Notes: a model not told the origin generated them from the letters alone. Positions 1-10,345 are shown, counted from the stretch's first letter. The stretch: 64,000 bases of DNA from Thiothrix caldifontis (GCF_900107695.1 NZ_FNQP01000006.1:124001-188000); one strand, 5' to 3'. Translations and numbers: made by a program.

Positions 1-763
1 CGACCTTCTCAAACATTTTCAAACCTTTACGCGCATCCAGCAAAGCGATGTCTTGCGGCGTAGTCACGATGATCGCGCCAGACACTGGAATTTTCTGAGA
101 AAGCGTCAATTGGATGTCGCCTGTGCCAGGGGGCAGGTCGATGACGAGGTAATCCAAATCGCCCCAGTTGGTGTCGCCGAGTAACTGTTCCAAGGCTTGC
201 GTAACCATCGGGCCACGCCAGATCATCGGGGTATCTTCTTCGATCAAAAAGCCGATGGACATGGCTTTGATGCCGTGGTTCTGCATCGGCTCTAGGCTCT
301 TGCCGTCGGAGGATTCGGGTTGACCACTGATACCTAACATGCGCGGTTGGCTGGGGCCGTAAATATCCGCATCCAACATACCAACGCTTGCACCATCAGC
401 TTTAAGTGCTAACGCAATGTTAACCGCTGTGGTAGATTTTCCAACGCCGCCTTTACCAGAGGCCACTGCGATAATGTTTTTGATACCGTCTTTGCGCTTC
501 ACACTTTTTTGCACGGCATGGGCTGCGACTTGGGTAGTCACGCTTACGTCAGCATCAGCAACACCCGCAGCAGCTAAGGCAGCGTTGATCTCGGCTGCCA
601 GTTCATCGCGGTAGCCACCAGCAGGGTAGCCTTGCACAACGCGCACGGCTACCTTGCCATTGTCGGTGGTGATGTCCTTCACTTGGTGCAGGCTCACGAT
701 GTCCTGATCCAGATAACGGTCTTTAATGCCTTTCAGTACGGCTTCAACCTGTTCGCGTGTCAT
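1..763 (-). CDS. apbC: Mrp/ApbC family iron-sulfur carrier ATPase (3' end cut by window edge)
   Basis: This P-loop NTPase of the Mrp/NBP35 family is thought to carry and deliver iron-sulfur clusters to apoproteins in the cytoplasm. The reading frame runs from the ATG at 763 off the left edge of the window, so 254 residues are visible and the C-terminus, where family members carry a CxxC pair, is missing. Residues 1-85 match the N-terminal MIP18-like (DUF59) domain. The deviant Walker A motif GKGGVGKS is at about 103-110, followed by the typical MLDADIYGPSQPRML and VIDLPPGTGD segments. A GAGGAG ribosome binding site lies about 10 bases upstream. It is divergent from nudJ. The family call is secure; the exact physiological client is not visible from sequence. 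Confidence 0.93.
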   Translation of the reverse strand, partial: MTREQVEAVLKGIKDRYLDQDIVSLHQVKDITTDNGKVAVRVVQGYPAGGYRDELAAEINAALAAAGVADADVSVTTQVAAHAVQKSVKRKDGIKNIIAVASGKGGVGKSTTAVNIALALKADGASVGMLDADIYGPSQPRMLGISGQPESSDGKSLEPMQNHGIKAMSIGFLIEEDTPMIWRGPMVTQALEQLLGDTNWGDLDYLVIDLPPGTGDIQLTLSQKIPVSGAIIVTTPQDIALLDARKGLKMFEKV

Positions 764-964
764 GTTAGGGGAACTCCTCAAATGGGCTTGAAAACATGAC
801 CGGCATTCTACACCATCTAATGCCAGACTCGAAATAAGCACCCATTCAGCGATGGGTATTACCTAGTGGGATACTCAAGAATGGATAGACCTTATTGACA
901 AGGGATAACGACAACGTTTGAAGTTGTGTAGAATAACCTCTTTACGCCCTACAGGATGCCCATT

Positions 965-1423
965 ATGGTTTGGAAACCCCGCGTCACCGTCGCCAGTGTC
1001 ATTGAACATGAAAACCGCTTTTTGATGGTGGAAGAAATGCACTTTGGGCAACTTACCATCAATCAACCTGCCGGACACATGGAACACGGTGAAAGCCTAC
1101 TGGATGCAGTACGTCGTGAAACGCTGGAAGAAACCGGCTGGATGTTTGAACCAACTGCCCTACTCGGTATTTTCCACATGCACCGTGATGACCCTGACCG
1201 GGTGTACTTGCGTTTTACCTTCACTGGTACGCTGCTCGAACCTGTCCCTGGCTACCAAATAGATTCAGATATTACGGCAGTACACTTCCTGACCCGCGAA
1301 CAAATTCGTAACCAGCAACCACGCATTTGGCGCAGTGATTTGGTCGGGCGTTCACTCGACATGTACGAATCTGGTGTACGCCATTCCCTCGACAGCCTGC
1401 AATACTTCGTTGCCAATGACTAA
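965..1423 (+). CDS. nudJ: NudJ-like Nudix phosphatase
   Basis: This is a Nudix hydrolase of 152 residues. The complete Nudix box starts at G37, includes E43 and ends RETLEETGW at 51-59. The E. coli relative NudJ hydrolyses nucleoside di- and triphosphates and the thiamine pyrimidine pyrophosphate. I chose the ATG at 965 ([11 protein letters not shown]) over the ATG at 956 because it matches the family N-terminus and leaves an AGGA site about 8 bases upstream; the earlier ATG sits directly on that site. The gene overlaps mnmA by 8 bases and begins a nudJ-mnmA-hflD series identical in order to E. coli, which supports the orthology. Confidence 0.88.
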   Translation: MVWKPRVTVASVIEHENRFLMVEEMHFGQLTINQPAGHMEHGESLLDAVRRETLEETGWMFEPTALLGIFHMHRDDPDRVYLRFTFTGTLLEPVPGYQIDSDITAVHFLTREQIRNQQPRIWRSDLVGRSLDMYESGVRHSLDSLQYFVAND

Positions 1424-2537
1424 CACACGCACCAAAAAAGTCATTGTTGGCATGTCTGGCGGTGTAGACTCCTCCGTTGCGGCCTTGTTACTGCTCGAAC
1501 AAGGCTATCAAGTCGAAGGCTTGTTCATGAAAAACTGGGAAGAGGACGATACCGAAGACTATTGCTCCGCTGCGGTTGACCTTGCAGATGCACAAGCTGT
1601 TGCCGACCAATTAGGCATTACCCTGCACACCCGCAATTTCGCCAGCGAATACTGGGAGCGCGTGTTCACTTACTTTTTAGAGGAATACCGAGCTGGACGC
1701 ACACCCAACCCCGACATCATGTGCAACAAGGAAATCAAATTCAAAGCCTTCCTTGAATTAGCATTGGAACTGGGTGCAGACTATATCGCTACCGGGCATT
1801 ACGCCCGCATTGCACGTGACTCCGGCGGCACAGTGCGGATGCTCAAAGGCGTGGATAACAACAAAGATCAAACCTATTTCCTCTACACCCTGCAACAGCA
1901 CCAACTACAACGCAGTTTGTTCCCTGTGGGTGAATTGGAAAAAAGCAAAGTCCGCGCCTTAGCCGTAACCGCCGGATTCACCACTGCCCGCAAAAAAGAC
2001 AGCACGGGTATTTGTTTTATTGGTGAACGTAAATTCCGCGATTTCCTGCAACGCTTTTTGCCTGCTCAACCCGGTAACATTGTTACTCCCGCCGGTGAAA
2101 TCATCGGTAAACACCACGGCTTAATGTATTACACCCTTGGACAACGCCAAGGTTTAGGTATTGGCGGACGTAAAGATGCCGATGAATCCCCGTGGTTCGT
2201 TGTCGATAAAGACATCGCAAATAATCACCTGATTGTCACTCAAGGCCACCAACACGCATTGCTAATGAAACATTTCTTGTTAGCTTCACAACTGCATTGG
2301 GTTTCTGGTCAAGCATTAGCCCAACAGTTTGAATGCAAAGCAAAAATTCGTTATCGCCAGACTGAAGAAACCTGTCAGGTCAGCCTACAGACAGATGGCA
2401 ATTGCGCCGTTTGTTTCCCCAACGCACAACGTGCCATTACTCCCGGACAATCCATTGTGTTTTATCAAGACGATACCTGTTTAGGTGGCGGCATCATTGA
2501 TGCAATGTCAACAAATTGTCCTAATCCTTCAAGCTAA
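1416..2537 (+). CDS. mnmA: tRNA-specific 2-thiouridylase MnmA
   Basis: MnmA inserts sulfur at position 2 of the wobble uridine in tRNAs for Lys, Glu and Gln, using persulfide relayed through TusE. The 373-residue protein has the PP-loop motif SGGVDSS near residue 13, the nucleophile cysteine in [10 protein letters not shown] and the second catalytic cysteine in [12 protein letters not shown]. An upstream in-frame ATG exists at 1335, but it would bury the PP-loop behind 27 residues translated from inside nudJ. The ATG at 1416 gives the family length and is translationally coupled to nudJ by an 8-base overlap. Confidence 0.96.
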   Translation: MTNTRTKKVIVGMSGGVDSSVAALLLLEQGYQVEGLFMKNWEEDDTEDYCSAAVDLADAQAVADQLGITLHTRNFASEYWERVFTYFLEEYRAGRTPNPDIMCNKEIKFKAFLELALELGADYIATGHYARIARDSGGTVRMLKGVDNNKDQTYFLYTLQQHQLQRSLFPVGELEKSKVRALAVTAGFTTARKKDSTGICFIGERKFRDFLQRFLPAQPGNIVTPAGEIIGKHHGLMYYTLGQRQGLGIGGRKDADESPWFVVDKDIANNHLIVTQGHQHALLMKHFLLASQLHWVSGQALAQQFECKAKIRYRQTEETCQVSLQTDGNCAVCFPNAQRAITPGQSIVFYQDDTCLGGGIIDAMSTNCPNPSS

Positions 2538-2602
2538 CTTGAATTATTTACGTAAACCCTTATTCTCTCAACACATACCAGAAACGGACACGATAAAAAC
2601 CT

Positions 2603-3238
2603 GTGGAAGCCAATAACCGTAACCGAACCATTGCCCTTGCCGCGCTCTTCCAGTGTGTAGAAGGTGTCACTCAAATCGCCGCTCATGGCAATGTCGATAG
2701 CGAATTATTTGAGTCCTGTATTAACAGCATGTTGACCGAAGACGACTCATCTCCCGAAGCTCTTTATGGTGGTATAGATACACTCAGAACGGGCTTTCGC
2801 GTATTAATGTACCAATTGGGTGCTGGCACTATGAACCCCGATGGCAAACCCAAAGATATCGAGGCTACCCGTTATGCGGTTAACCTGCTGTATCTGGAGA
2901 AGAAACTTGCCAATGACCCCGATATGTTTCAAGCATTATTAAAGAACATCGAAAACGCCCAACAACAACTCGATTTTTTTGCCATGACTCACCCCAATAT
3001 GATTGCGCGACTGGCTGAAATATATAGCAATACCGTCAGCAAACTGGGGCCGCGTATTATGATCAAAGGCGACCAAAATCACCTTGCCAACCCTGAGAAT
3101 GCTGCCAAAATTCGCGCATTATTACTGGCTGGCATACGTGCAGCCTTATTGTGGCGACAAGCCGGAGGTAGCCGTTGGAAGCTCATTTTCTCACGTGGGG
3201 CAATGCAAAAAGAGGCTCAACGCTTGCTGAAAAGCTAA
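2603..3238 (+). CDS. hflD: High frequency lysogenization protein HflD
   Basis: This is an all-alpha, membrane-associated protein of 211 residues. In E. coli, HflD binds the lambda CII protein and lowers lysogenization; its own host role is unclear. Identification rests on sequence pattern, length (E. coli 213) and position after nudJ-mnmA. The start is a GTG, because no ATG is available near the conserved N-terminus ([18 protein letters not shown]); the ribosome binding site is weak. Its stop overlaps that of the convergent pyrF gene by 4 bases. In enterobacteria purB follows hflD; here it has been replaced by pyrF on the other strand. Confidence 0.88.
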   Translation: MEANNRNRTIALAALFQCVEGVTQIAAHGNVDSELFESCINSMLTEDDSSPEALYGGIDTLRTGFRVLMYQLGAGTMNPDGKPKDIEATRYAVNLLYLEKKLANDPDMFQALLKNIENAQQQLDFFAMTHPNMIARLAEIYSNTVSKLGPRIMIKGDQNHLANPENAAKIRALLLAGIRAALLWRQAGGSRWKLIFSRGAMQKEAQRLLKS

Positions 3239-3924
3239 GACATATCTTGATTAATTTGTGCAATCACAGCCTGCGGATCAGCCGCCTGCGTAATTGGCCT
3301 GCCAACCACCACATAACTCACTCCTGCTTGTTGTGCCTGTGCAGGCGTCATGACCCGTGATTGATCACCCAGCTCACTACCTGCTGGGCGAATACCAGGC
3401 GTTACCAGCAAGAAATCCTCCCCTAACACTTGCCGTAACATGACTGCTTCCTGCGCAGAACACACCACTCCATCCAACCCACTGCTTGCTGCAAGTTGTG
3501 CTAAATGTTGCACTTGTTGTGCAGGATCGGCAATGACCCCCGTACTCGCCAATTGCACTTTATCCATTGACGTTAACACCGTGACTGCAATTAACTTGGG
3601 TGGATTTTCAATACACTGTAATGCTTCTCGTGCTGCTTGCATCATTTTTGCACCACCTGATGCATGAACATTGATCATCCACACGCCCAAAGCTGCGGCT
3701 GCTTTACACGCTGATGCTACGGTATTGGGAATATCGTGGAATTTCAGATCCAGAAACACATCAAAGCCACGCGCTGTTAATTGACGTATAAACTCAGGGC
3801 CAGCAGCAACAAATAATTCAAAGCCGACTTTAAGCTTACATTGTGCAGGGGTGAGAGCGGCAACAAACGCCAGTGCTTGTTCCGCAGTGGCAAAATCGAG
3901 GGCAATAATCAAACGGCTAGACAT
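3235..3924 (-). CDS. pyrF: Orotidine 5'-phosphate decarboxylase
   Basis: PyrF catalyses the last step of de novo UMP synthesis, decarboxylating orotidine monophosphate. The 229-residue TIM-barrel protein has the catalytic D59-x-K61-x-x-D64 array in [11 protein letters not shown] and the upstream lysine in CKLKVGFE. The phosphate-binding end TPGIRP and YVVVGRPI are also present. It lies 17 bases downstream of lapB on the same strand, the common gammaproteobacterial lapB-pyrF arrangement, and is probably co-transcribed with it. Confidence 0.97.
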   Translation of the reverse strand: MSSRLIIALDFATAEQALAFVAALTPAQCKLKVGFELFVAAGPEFIRQLTARGFDVFLDLKFHDIPNTVASACKAAAALGVWMINVHASGGAKMMQAAREALQCIENPPKLIAVTVLTSMDKVQLASTGVIADPAQQVQHLAQLAASSGLDGVVCSAQEAVMLRQVLGEDFLLVTPGIRPAGSELGDQSRVMTPAQAQQAGVSYVVVGRPITQAADPQAVIAQINQDMS

Positions 3925-3941
3925 ATGATATTCCTTACAAA

Positions 3942-5090
3942 TTAAACGTTACTGACCGTATCCCACTGGTGACAAGCAGGACAGCGCCACAAATAGCCAT
4001 GCATTTTATACCCACACTGGGCGCACTGGAAATCTGGTTGGCTGGCAGACAAACGTTGCAAGGCGATTTGTAGTTGGGCAATATCACAGACTTTTTCTTC
4101 CTGCCACAATGATGACAAGACTTCTGTCGAATGCACTACGGTGTTCAAACTAGGTTTGCCTTTAGTTAAGTATTCTTCAACCTGAGTACGCATTTCCGGT
4201 AACTTACCCAATTTACGTGCCAATTGCAGTAAGTAACCAAATAACTTCGTATCTTGGGTTTTCGCAAACGTTTGTTGAATGAAGCTACGCAGACTTTCAA
4301 GCTCATCTTTTTGATTAAAATTATTCACTAACTGATTGAATAAAACACCAATCAGACGCGTATCTTTCTCAATCGCCTGGTGATAAATACCCAAAGCCTC
4401 TTCGCGCTGATTACGGGCATACGCTAAATCACCTTTCAACACCAAAACGCGGGCAGAGACTGGGTAGACTTTAGCAGCTTTTTTGATGGTTTCTTCTGCA
4501 CGAAACAAATTTTGCTTTTGCAGCTCCTGTGCAGCTATTTCACAGTAGTAGTGCGCAATCAAACGACTATGATCAAGTTTGCTACGCTGCTGTGCTAACT
4601 GTGCAATCTCAATTGCTTTGTCCCATTCATGTAATTGTTCATAAATATTACGTAATGGCTCACACGCATCAGCATGTTTCGGGTCATCTTTGAGTAATTC
4701 GCTAAATACGCTTTCGGCACGATCCAATAAACCAGCCGCGAAAAAATCCTCTCCGAGCGCCAACATGGCAGAGATACGTTGCGCTTTACTGAGATCGGAA
4801 CGGGCAACCAAGTTCTGATGTATACGCAACGCACGGTTTATTTCGCCTCGATTGCGAAATAGGTTACCTAATAATAAAAAGGTATTAGCTGTGTGCTCAT
4901 CAACTTCGGCGTAATTGAGAAACACATCCAGTGCTTTATCAGGTTCTTCACTCAATAGGTAGTTAATGCCTTGTACAAAACGCTGCGGAACATCCTTACG
5001 TTGCTCTTCGCGCTCTTTGTAACGCTTACGCGCCGCGTGCCAACCGGAATAAAATGCGATGGGCAATAATAAAAATAGAATTTCTTGCAT
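3942..5090 (-). CDS. lapB: LPS assembly protein LapB (YciM)
   Basis: LapB is an inner-membrane TPR protein that in E. coli links lipopolysaccharide synthesis to export and promotes FtsH degradation of LpxC. The 382-residue protein has one N-terminal membrane segment (residues 1-20), then TPR repeats over roughly 30-340, and a C-terminal rubredoxin-like zinc ribbon with cysteines 356, 359, 370 and 373. AAGG is placed 5 bases before the ATG. The partner gene lapA, normally just upstream, is missing: only 69 bases separate lapB from ihfB. Confidence 0.94.
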   Translation of the reverse strand: MQEILFLLLPIAFYSGWHAARKRYKEREEQRKDVPQRFVQGINYLLSEEPDKALDVFLNYAEVDEHTANTFLLLGNLFRNRGEINRALRIHQNLVARSDLSKAQRISAMLALGEDFFAAGLLDRAESVFSELLKDDPKHADACEPLRNIYEQLHEWDKAIEIAQLAQQRSKLDHSRLIAHYYCEIAAQELQKQNLFRAEETIKKAAKVYPVSARVLVLKGDLAYARNQREEALGIYHQAIEKDTRLIGVLFNQLVNNFNQKDELESLRSFIQQTFAKTQDTKLFGYLLQLARKLGKLPEMRTQVEEYLTKGKPSLNTVVHSTEVLSSLWQEEKVCDIAQLQIALQRLSASQPDFQCAQCGYKMHGYLWRCPACHQWDTVSNV

Positions 5091-5103
5091 AATGCCTTAG
5101 ACG

Positions 5104-5128
5104 TAAAAAAGGAGGCTTAGTGCCTCCC
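5104..5128 (-). terminator. Rho-independent terminator after ihfB
   Basis: On the minus strand GGAGGC and GCCTCC form a 6-bp stem with a 5-base loop, followed by six T. It sits between ihfB and lapB and likely separates the two transcripts, at least partly. Confidence 0.75.
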
Positions 5129-5158
5129 CTTTCATAATTACACACGATAACAGGCTTG

Positions 5159-5464
5159 TTAATCCTGAATGGGATGAGTAGCACGCGATTCATTCACGCG
5201 CTCACGCAATTCCTTACCCGGTTTAAAATGAGGCACATGTTTCGGTGGTAAAGCGACCTGATCACCCGTTTTAGGGTTGCGACCTTTACGCGCCGCACGA
5301 TGATGCAGGGAAAAACTGCCAAAGCCCCGGACTTCAATACGCCCACCACTAGACAGTGATTCGCTCATTTTGTCGAGCAACAGTTTAACGGACGATTCAA
5401 CGTCGCGACTGCTCAGATGGCTTTGTTTACGTGACAGAATATCAATGATTTCAGATTTGGTCAT
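5159..5464 (-). CDS. ihfB: Integration host factor subunit beta
   Basis: IhfB forms a heterodimer with IhfA that bends DNA sharply at specific sites. The 101-residue protein carries the HU/IHF fold: [13 protein letters not shown] at the N-terminus, the [10 protein letters not shown] beta segment, and the DNA-intercalating arm region [30 protein letters not shown] in two stretches. I chose the ATG at 5464, preceded by AGGAG at 8 bases; the longer open frame to 5554 would run into the rpsA terminator. The C-terminal extension [10 protein letters not shown] is slightly longer than usual. Its place downstream of rpsA is the classical one. Confidence 0.96.
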   Translation of the reverse strand: MTKSEIIDILSRKQSHLSSRDVESSVKLLLDKMSESLSSGGRIEVRGFGSFSLHHRAARKGRNPKTGDQVALPPKHVPHFKPGKELRERVNESRATHPIQD

Positions 5465-5525
5465 CCATTCCACTCCTGAACAAACGACGGGGTTGTCATG
5501 ATCGTTGTTGCAGCTTTCTAGTCTT

Positions 5526-5556
5526 GGAAAACGGTGCAGATAGTGTATCTGCACCG
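5526..5556 (-). terminator. Strong hairpin terminator after rpsA
   Basis: A perfect 11-bp inverted repeat CGGTGCAGATA / TATCTGCACCG with a 3-base loop lies 50 bases after the rpsA stop. On the minus strand it is followed by TTTT, as expected for an intrinsic terminator. Confidence 0.82.
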
Positions 5557-5605
5557 CCTGAACTATAGGTCATCCCTGACCTGCGTGCCATCCTGATGGT
5601 GAAAC

Positions 5606-7273
5606 TTATTCGCCCATCTGTTCCTTGAAGATGTCACCCAGTGACGTGCCTGCACCGGAAGAACGCCCGGTGTATTCACGCATTACCCGCGCCTCATCTT
5701 CATCATCCTTCGCCTTGATCGACAGGTTGATGGAACGCGTCTTGCGGTCAACACCCATGAATTTCGCTTCAACAGTGTCGCCTTCTTTCAGCAAGGTGCG
5801 AGCATCTTCAACGCGGTCGCGTGACAGTTCGGAGGCACGCAAAATGCCTTCGATGCCTTCGCCCAAGTCGATTTTCGCGGCTTTAGGGGTAACTTCAACC
5901 ACAGTGCCTTTCACGACGCTGCCTTTAGAATGGGCGGCCACGAAGTTGGAGAACGGGTCTTGTTCCATCTGCTTGATGCCGAGGGAAATGCGTTCACGTT
6001 CTGGATCAACGGCCAATACAACCGCTTCCACTTCGTCGCCTTTCTTGTAGCTGCGCACGGCTTCTTCGCCGGGAACGTTCCAAGAAATGTCAGACAAGTG
6101 AACCAGACCGTCGATACCGCCATCCAAACCGATGAAGATACCAAAGTCAGTGATAGACTTGATCTTACCGGAAACACGGTCGCCCTTGTTGCGAGTACCA
6201 GCAAATTCATCCCAAGGGTTAGCTTGGCATTGCTTCATACCCAGAGAGATGCGGCGGCGTTCTGCGTCAATGTCGAGGATCATGACTTCAACTTCGTCAC
6301 CCAAGGTAACAACCTTAGCTGGGTTAACGTTTTTGTTAGTCCAATCCATTTCGGAAACGTGTACCAGACCTTCAACACCGTCTTCGATTTCCACGAAGCA
6401 GCCGTAGTCGGTCAGGTTGCTGACCTTACCAAAGATGCGCGTGCCAGACGGGTAACGACGAACCAGATCTTGCCATGGATCTTCACCCAATTGCTTCAGA
6501 CCCAGTGATACGCGGTTCTTATCGCGGTCGAACTTGAGGACTTTAACGTCGATTTCGTCACCGATGTTAACAACTTCTGAAGGATGCTTGACGCGCTTCC
6601 AAGCCATATCGGTGATGTGCAACAGACCGTCGATGCCGCCGAGATCGAGGAACGCACCGTAATCGGTAAGGTTCTTGACCACGCCCTTGATGACTTGACC
6701 TTCTTGCAGGTTTTCCATCAGCGCATCGCGTTCTGCACTGTATTCTTCTTCAACGACTGCGCGGCGTGAAACCACCACGTTGTTGCGTTTCTGGTCTAGC
6801 TTAATGAGCTTGAATTCCAGTTCCTTGTTTTCCAAGTAGGAAGTGTCGCGGACTGGGCGTACATCCACCAGTGAACCCGGCAAGAATGCACGAATATCAC
6901 CCAACTCAACCACGAAACCACCCTTAACTTTGCCAGTAATAATACCGGTGATGATTTCTTCGTTAGTGAAGGCTTCTTCTAGAATTTCCCAAGCACGCAG
7001 GCGGCGAGCTTTTTCACGGGAAAGGCGGGTCTCACCGAAACCATCTTCGACGGTATCCAGCGCTACTTCAACCAAATCACCGACTTTAACGTTGATTTCG
7101 CCGCGTTCATTTTTGAACTGTTCCGCAGGGATAACACCTTCAGATTTCAGGCCAGCACTAACGATAATGAAATCGGAGCGGACTTCGAGAACTGTTGCAT
7201 TCAGCAGAGCGCCCGGCTGCATTTGGGTATAAGAAAGGCTCTCTTCAAACAGTTCAGCAAAACTTTCAGTCAT
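5606..7273 (-). CDS. rpsA: 30S ribosomal protein S1
   Basis: S1 binds mRNA leaders and helps the 30S subunit start translation on structured messages. The 555-residue protein (E. coli 557) contains six S1 RNA-binding domains in tandem, recognisable by repeated GxVxxxxDYGxFVxL and GLVHxSxMxW type segments, such as [20 protein letters not shown] and [21 protein letters not shown]. The first two domains are the divergent ribosome-anchoring ones. The cmk-rpsA-ihfB order is conserved in gammaproteobacteria. It has its own terminator downstream and is separated from cmk by another. Confidence 0.98.
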   Translation of the reverse strand: MTESFAELFEESLSYTQMQPGALLNATVLEVRSDFIIVSAGLKSEGVIPAEQFKNERGEINVKVGDLVEVALDTVEDGFGETRLSREKARRLRAWEILEEAFTNEEIITGIITGKVKGGFVVELGDIRAFLPGSLVDVRPVRDTSYLENKELEFKLIKLDQKRNNVVVSRRAVVEEEYSAERDALMENLQEGQVIKGVVKNLTDYGAFLDLGGIDGLLHITDMAWKRVKHPSEVVNIGDEIDVKVLKFDRDKNRVSLGLKQLGEDPWQDLVRRYPSGTRIFGKVSNLTDYGCFVEIEDGVEGLVHVSEMDWTNKNVNPAKVVTLGDEVEVMILDIDAERRRISLGMKQCQANPWDEFAGTRNKGDRVSGKIKSITDFGIFIGLDGGIDGLVHLSDISWNVPGEEAVRSYKKGDEVEAVVLAVDPERERISLGIKQMEQDPFSNFVAAHSKGSVVKGTVVEVTPKAAKIDLGEGIEGILRASELSRDRVEDARTLLKEGDTVEAKFMGVDRKTRSINLSIKAKDDEDEARVMREYTGRSSGAGTSLGDIFKEQMGE

Positions 7274-7339
7274 GAATAAAAATACCTGTTAATAAAATGA
7301 TTTATCGTCACTCGCATCCTGCATTGACGGGTTAAAACG

Positions 7340-7368
7340 CAAAAAGCCCAGACTTCCTGTCAGGGCTC
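7340..7368 (-). terminator. Terminator or attenuator between cmk and rpsA
   Basis: On the minus strand AGCCC and GGGCT pair around a 13-base loop, followed by TTTTTG. It lies about 30 bases after cmk, so rpsA probably also has its own promoter downstream of it. Confidence 0.65.
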
Positions 7369-7397
7369 CCTAGAAAATACGGTATCCAATGAAATGC

Positions 7398-8051
7398 TTA
7401 AGCGATGTAGTGCAACACGGTGGCGAACACTTCGGCTTGATCCAACGAACTGGTGTCGATGACCAACGCATCAGCGGCAGGTTTTAAGGGAGCTACCGGG
7501 CGGTTGGTATCGCGTTCGTCGCGAGCATTGATCTCTTGAATTAGGTCGCAAAGTTTAGCACTAAGTCCTTGTTGGCTCAACTGTTTCAGGCGACGTTCTG
7601 CACGGATTTCTGCACTGGCAGTGAGATAAAACTTGTGGGTAGCTTCAGGAAACACCACCGTGCCCATATCTCGCCCATCAGCAACTAAACCGGGAAGCTG
7701 ACAAAACTGGCGTTGCAGCTCCAATAATGCTGCGCGTACCATAGGCAATGCGGCAATTTGCGAGGTCGCGCTGGCACAGGTTTCATTGCGAATCTCACTG
7801 GTAATAATGTCACCATCCAGCCATGCTTCGCCATTTTTGAATTCGATATTCAAAGTAGGAATCATCGCAGCCAACGTGGTTTCGTCTTGCAGATTCAACC
7901 CGCGTCGCAAAGCTGCCACCGCTGCTACGCGGTAAATTGCACCGCTATCGAGCATGTGCCAGCCGAGTTTATCCGCCAGCATACACGCAATCGTGCCTTT
8001 GCCAGCGCCAGCCGGGCCATCAATCGTAATGACAGGAATTTGCATACTCAT
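7398..8051 (-). CDS. cmk: Cytidylate kinase
   Basis: Cmk phosphorylates CMP and dCMP to the diphosphates. The 217-residue protein has the P-loop GPAGAGKGT at 12-20, the acceptor-binding DSGAIYR and the VADGRDMGTVVFP segment typical of bacterial CMP kinases. The chosen ATG at 8051 overlaps the aroA stop as ATGA, a translational-coupling arrangement; the longer open frame to 8126 is internal to aroA. It is the middle gene of aroA-cmk-rpsA. Confidence 0.96.
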   Translation of the reverse strand: MSMQIPVITIDGPAGAGKGTIACMLADKLGWHMLDSGAIYRVAAVAALRRGLNLQDETTLAAMIPTLNIEFKNGEAWLDGDIITSEIRNETCASATSQIAALPMVRAALLELQRQFCQLPGLVADGRDMGTVVFPEATHKFYLTASAEIRAERRLKQLSQQGLSAKLCDLIQEINARDERDTNRPVAPLKPAADALVIDTSSLDQAEVFATVLHYIA

Positions 8052-9370
8052 ATTGCCGTAATCCTCACACCAGCCTTGGCGGCTAACGCTACAAAGCCGG
8101 GGAATGACGTGTTGACGTTCGCACAATCATTAATCGTGATCGGTGCTTGAGCGCACAATGCAGCCATTGCAAACGACATCGCAATGCGGTGATCGCCGTG
8201 GCTGTCAATCGTGCCGCCTGTAAAATTGCCGGGGTTGATAATAATCCCATCTGGCGTCGGTTGCGCATCGACACCACACGCCATCAAACCATCCGCCATC
8301 ACCTGAATCCGGTCACTTTCTTTGACGCGTAATTCTTCGGCACCTATCAGCACAGTTTGACCTTCTGCAAATGCGGCAGCAATGAATAACGCAGGAAATT
8401 CATCAATAGCCAGCGGCACAAGGCTTTCAGGAATCTGGATACCTTTTAACTGCACTGCACGCACCCGAATATCTGCTACAGGCTCACCGCCCACTTCGCG
8501 CTTATTCAGCACATCAAGGTTTGCCCCCATCAGACGCAAAATATCAATTACACCCGTGCGTGTTGGATTCATACCGACGTGTTCAATGGTCAGATCAGAG
8601 CCTTGTGCAATACTTGCCCCTACCATAAAAAAAGCAGCCGAAGAAATGTCGGAAGGTACATCAATATCGGTTGCGGTGAGTTTACCGCCGCCTTGCAAAC
8701 TAATACGGTTACCCTCGGTTTTCACTTCATAACCAAAACCACGCAACATGCGCTCAGTGTGGTCACGGGTTGGTGCAGGTTCCGTCACCGACGTTTCTCC
8801 CTCAGCATACAAGCCCGCCAGTAACAACGATGATTTCACCTGTGCGCTTGCCATTGGCATATCATAATGAATACCGTGTAACTTGCTGCCGCCATGCACC
8901 AATAATGGCGGTGTACCTGTTGCCGTTGCTTCAATATTTGCGCCCATACGGGCTAAAGGTACAGTCACGCGCTTCATCGGACGCTTGGAAAGCGAGGCAT
9001 CACCTGTCATCTTTATGTCGAACGCCTGTCCACTCATTAAACCTGACATCAGACGCATGGAGGTGCCGGAATTCCCCATATCCAAATCGTGCGTGGGGGC
9101 TTGTAAGCCGTGCAGCCCTACGCCATGGATGGTGACGTTGCCATCATCACTTGGGCCTTCAATCTCCACCCCCATAGAACGAAAGGCATTCAAGGTACAC
9201 AGACAATCTTCACCTTGCAGAAAACCACTAACGTGGGTCGTGCCTTCCGCCAGTGCGCCCAGCATGATAGAACGGTGCGAAATGGATTTATCGCCGGGTA
9301 CGCGCACACTGCCGTGTAAACTGCCGCCGGGTTGGACGATGAATTGTAGGTTGATGCTGGAATGGCTCAC
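8048..9370 (-). CDS. aroA: 3-phosphoshikimate 1-carboxyvinyltransferase (EPSP synthase)
   Basis: AroA makes EPSP from shikimate 3-phosphate and phosphoenolpyruvate, the sixth step of the shikimate pathway. The start is a GTG at 9370 with AGGAA six bases upstream, giving 440 residues. Motifs visible are GDKSISHR (26-33), NSGTSMR (100-106), GDASLSKRPM, SAQVK (175-179), RDHTE (202-206) and NPTR. This set is the one described for class II EPSP synthases, the group containing the glyphosate-insensitive CP4 enzyme. However, the glycine at 102, equivalent to the site that is alanine in CP4, is retained, so tolerance cannot be assumed. Confidence 0.95.
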   Translation of the reverse strand: MSHSSINLQFIVQPGGSLHGSVRVPGDKSISHRSIMLGALAEGTTHVSGFLQGEDCLCTLNAFRSMGVEIEGPSDDGNVTIHGVGLHGLQAPTHDLDMGNSGTSMRLMSGLMSGQAFDIKMTGDASLSKRPMKRVTVPLARMGANIEATATGTPPLLVHGGSKLHGIHYDMPMASAQVKSSLLLAGLYAEGETSVTEPAPTRDHTERMLRGFGYEVKTEGNRISLQGGGKLTATDIDVPSDISSAAFFMVGASIAQGSDLTIEHVGMNPTRTGVIDILRLMGANLDVLNKREVGGEPVADIRVRAVQLKGIQIPESLVPLAIDEFPALFIAAAFAEGQTVLIGAEELRVKESDRIQVMADGLMACGVDAQPTPDGIIINPGNFTGGTIDSHGDHRIAMSFAMAALCAQAPITINDCANVNTSFPGFVALAAKAGVRITAI

Positions 9371-9489
9371 GGGGAATTCCTGTGGTAATGCGTAAAAAAG
9401 TAGGCTGGCATTCAAACATACACCATAAACTTTGCCAAGTTGTAGCAGAGCATTTGCAAGCAATTTTCATATTTCACCAAACGCTTCTG

Positions 9490-10260
9490 TTAGGATCTCT
9501 CCCGAAACTTTCGCCCCGCAAACGCTGCCAACATGCCGCGCAAAATATTCATCTCACTCACTGTCACCCCTGCCCGCCCAAACAATCGCCGCATCCGCCG
9601 CATCAGCAAACGCGGATTTTCGGGGTCAAGAAAGCGCGTATCAATCATCAACTGTTCCAAATGTGTGTAAAACCCTTCCAATGCTTCCGCACTCGCCAGC
9701 GCTTCTTCAGGATCAGCCGTAACAGACTGGTCAGGCGTTGCCAAACGCACCGCCGTTGCGCATTCATACCCCAACACCTGAATCGCCATCGCAATATTCA
9801 ACGACAGAAAATCAAACGCCATCGGGATATGCACCAGCGTATTGCAGTGATCCAGCTCCTCATTGGTCAAACCGGTACGCTCACGTCCAAACACCAGCGC
9901 AATTTTCTGCTGCTGCGGCAAATGCGCCGCAACGAAAGTGCCACATTCCCGCGCATCCATCTGCGGCCATTGCAAAGTCCGCTCAGAACGCGCACTGGCT
10001 CCGATCACAATTTGGCAATCAGCGACTGCATCTTGCAAAGTCGGCACAATTTTTGCTTGTTCAATAATATCGTTCGCACCTGAGGCCAGCGCCCACGTTT
10101 CTTGAGAATACGGTTTACGCGGCGTCACTAAGCGCAAATCTTTAATGCCCATGGTTTTCATGGCACGCGCCGCCGAACCAATATTACCGGGGTGTGAGGT
10201 TTCTACCATAACGATGCGTAAGTGTTGAAGCGTAGTGTAAGGCACGGTGTGGTTGTCCAT
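9490..10260 (-). CDS. trmJ: tRNA (cytidine/uridine-2'-O-)-methyltransferase TrmJ
   Basis: TrmJ is a SPOUT (TrmH-like) methyltransferase that methylates the ribose of residue 32 in several tRNAs. The 256-residue protein shows the three SPOUT motifs: ETSHPGNIGSAARAMKTMG near residue 20, the VFGRERTGLTNEEL segment near 125 and IPMAFDFLSLNIAMAIQVL near 145. The C-terminal third is the family-specific extension (RLFGRAGVTVSEMNILRG). It is divergent from the AGCS symporter. In many gammaproteobacteria trmJ precedes iscR, but no isc genes are in this window. Confidence 0.93.
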   Translation of the reverse strand: MDNHTVPYTTLQHLRIVMVETSHPGNIGSAARAMKTMGIKDLRLVTPRKPYSQETWALASGANDIIEQAKIVPTLQDAVADCQIVIGASARSERTLQWPQMDARECGTFVAAHLPQQQKIALVFGRERTGLTNEELDHCNTLVHIPMAFDFLSLNIAMAIQVLGYECATAVRLATPDQSVTADPEEALASAEALEGFYTHLEQLMIDTRFLDPENPRLLMRRMRRLFGRAGVTVSEMNILRGMLAAFAGRKFRERS

Positions 10261-10345
10261 TCGATATTTCGTAAAGTGAGCATTATGCTATAGTCTTTAC
10301 GGCAATATGACCAATAAATGAATCGCTTGGAAGAGGAGTTCCTGC

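Noticed and set aside
895-934. TTGACA at 895 as a nudJ promoter
   Set aside because: There is no acceptable -10 element at 16-18 bases, and the TAGAAT further on has no matching -35; left uncalled.
1335-1415. An upstream ATG giving a 400-residue MnmA
   Set aside because: The extra 27 residues come from the nudJ coding region and precede the conserved N-terminal PP-loop; the start at 1416 fits the family.
5465-5554. A 30-codon N-terminal extension of IhfB
   Set aside because: It would translate across the rpsA terminator hairpin; AGGAG lies directly before the ATG at 5464.
9382-10083. A 233-codon plus-strand frame opposite trmJ
   Set aside because: It starts inside the aroA upstream region and runs antisense through trmJ; the His/Arg/Gln-rich translation has no support.
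10266-10294. TATAGT before the AGCS symporter as a promoter
   Set aside because: The -10 element is fair, but no -35 similarity exists at the right distance.
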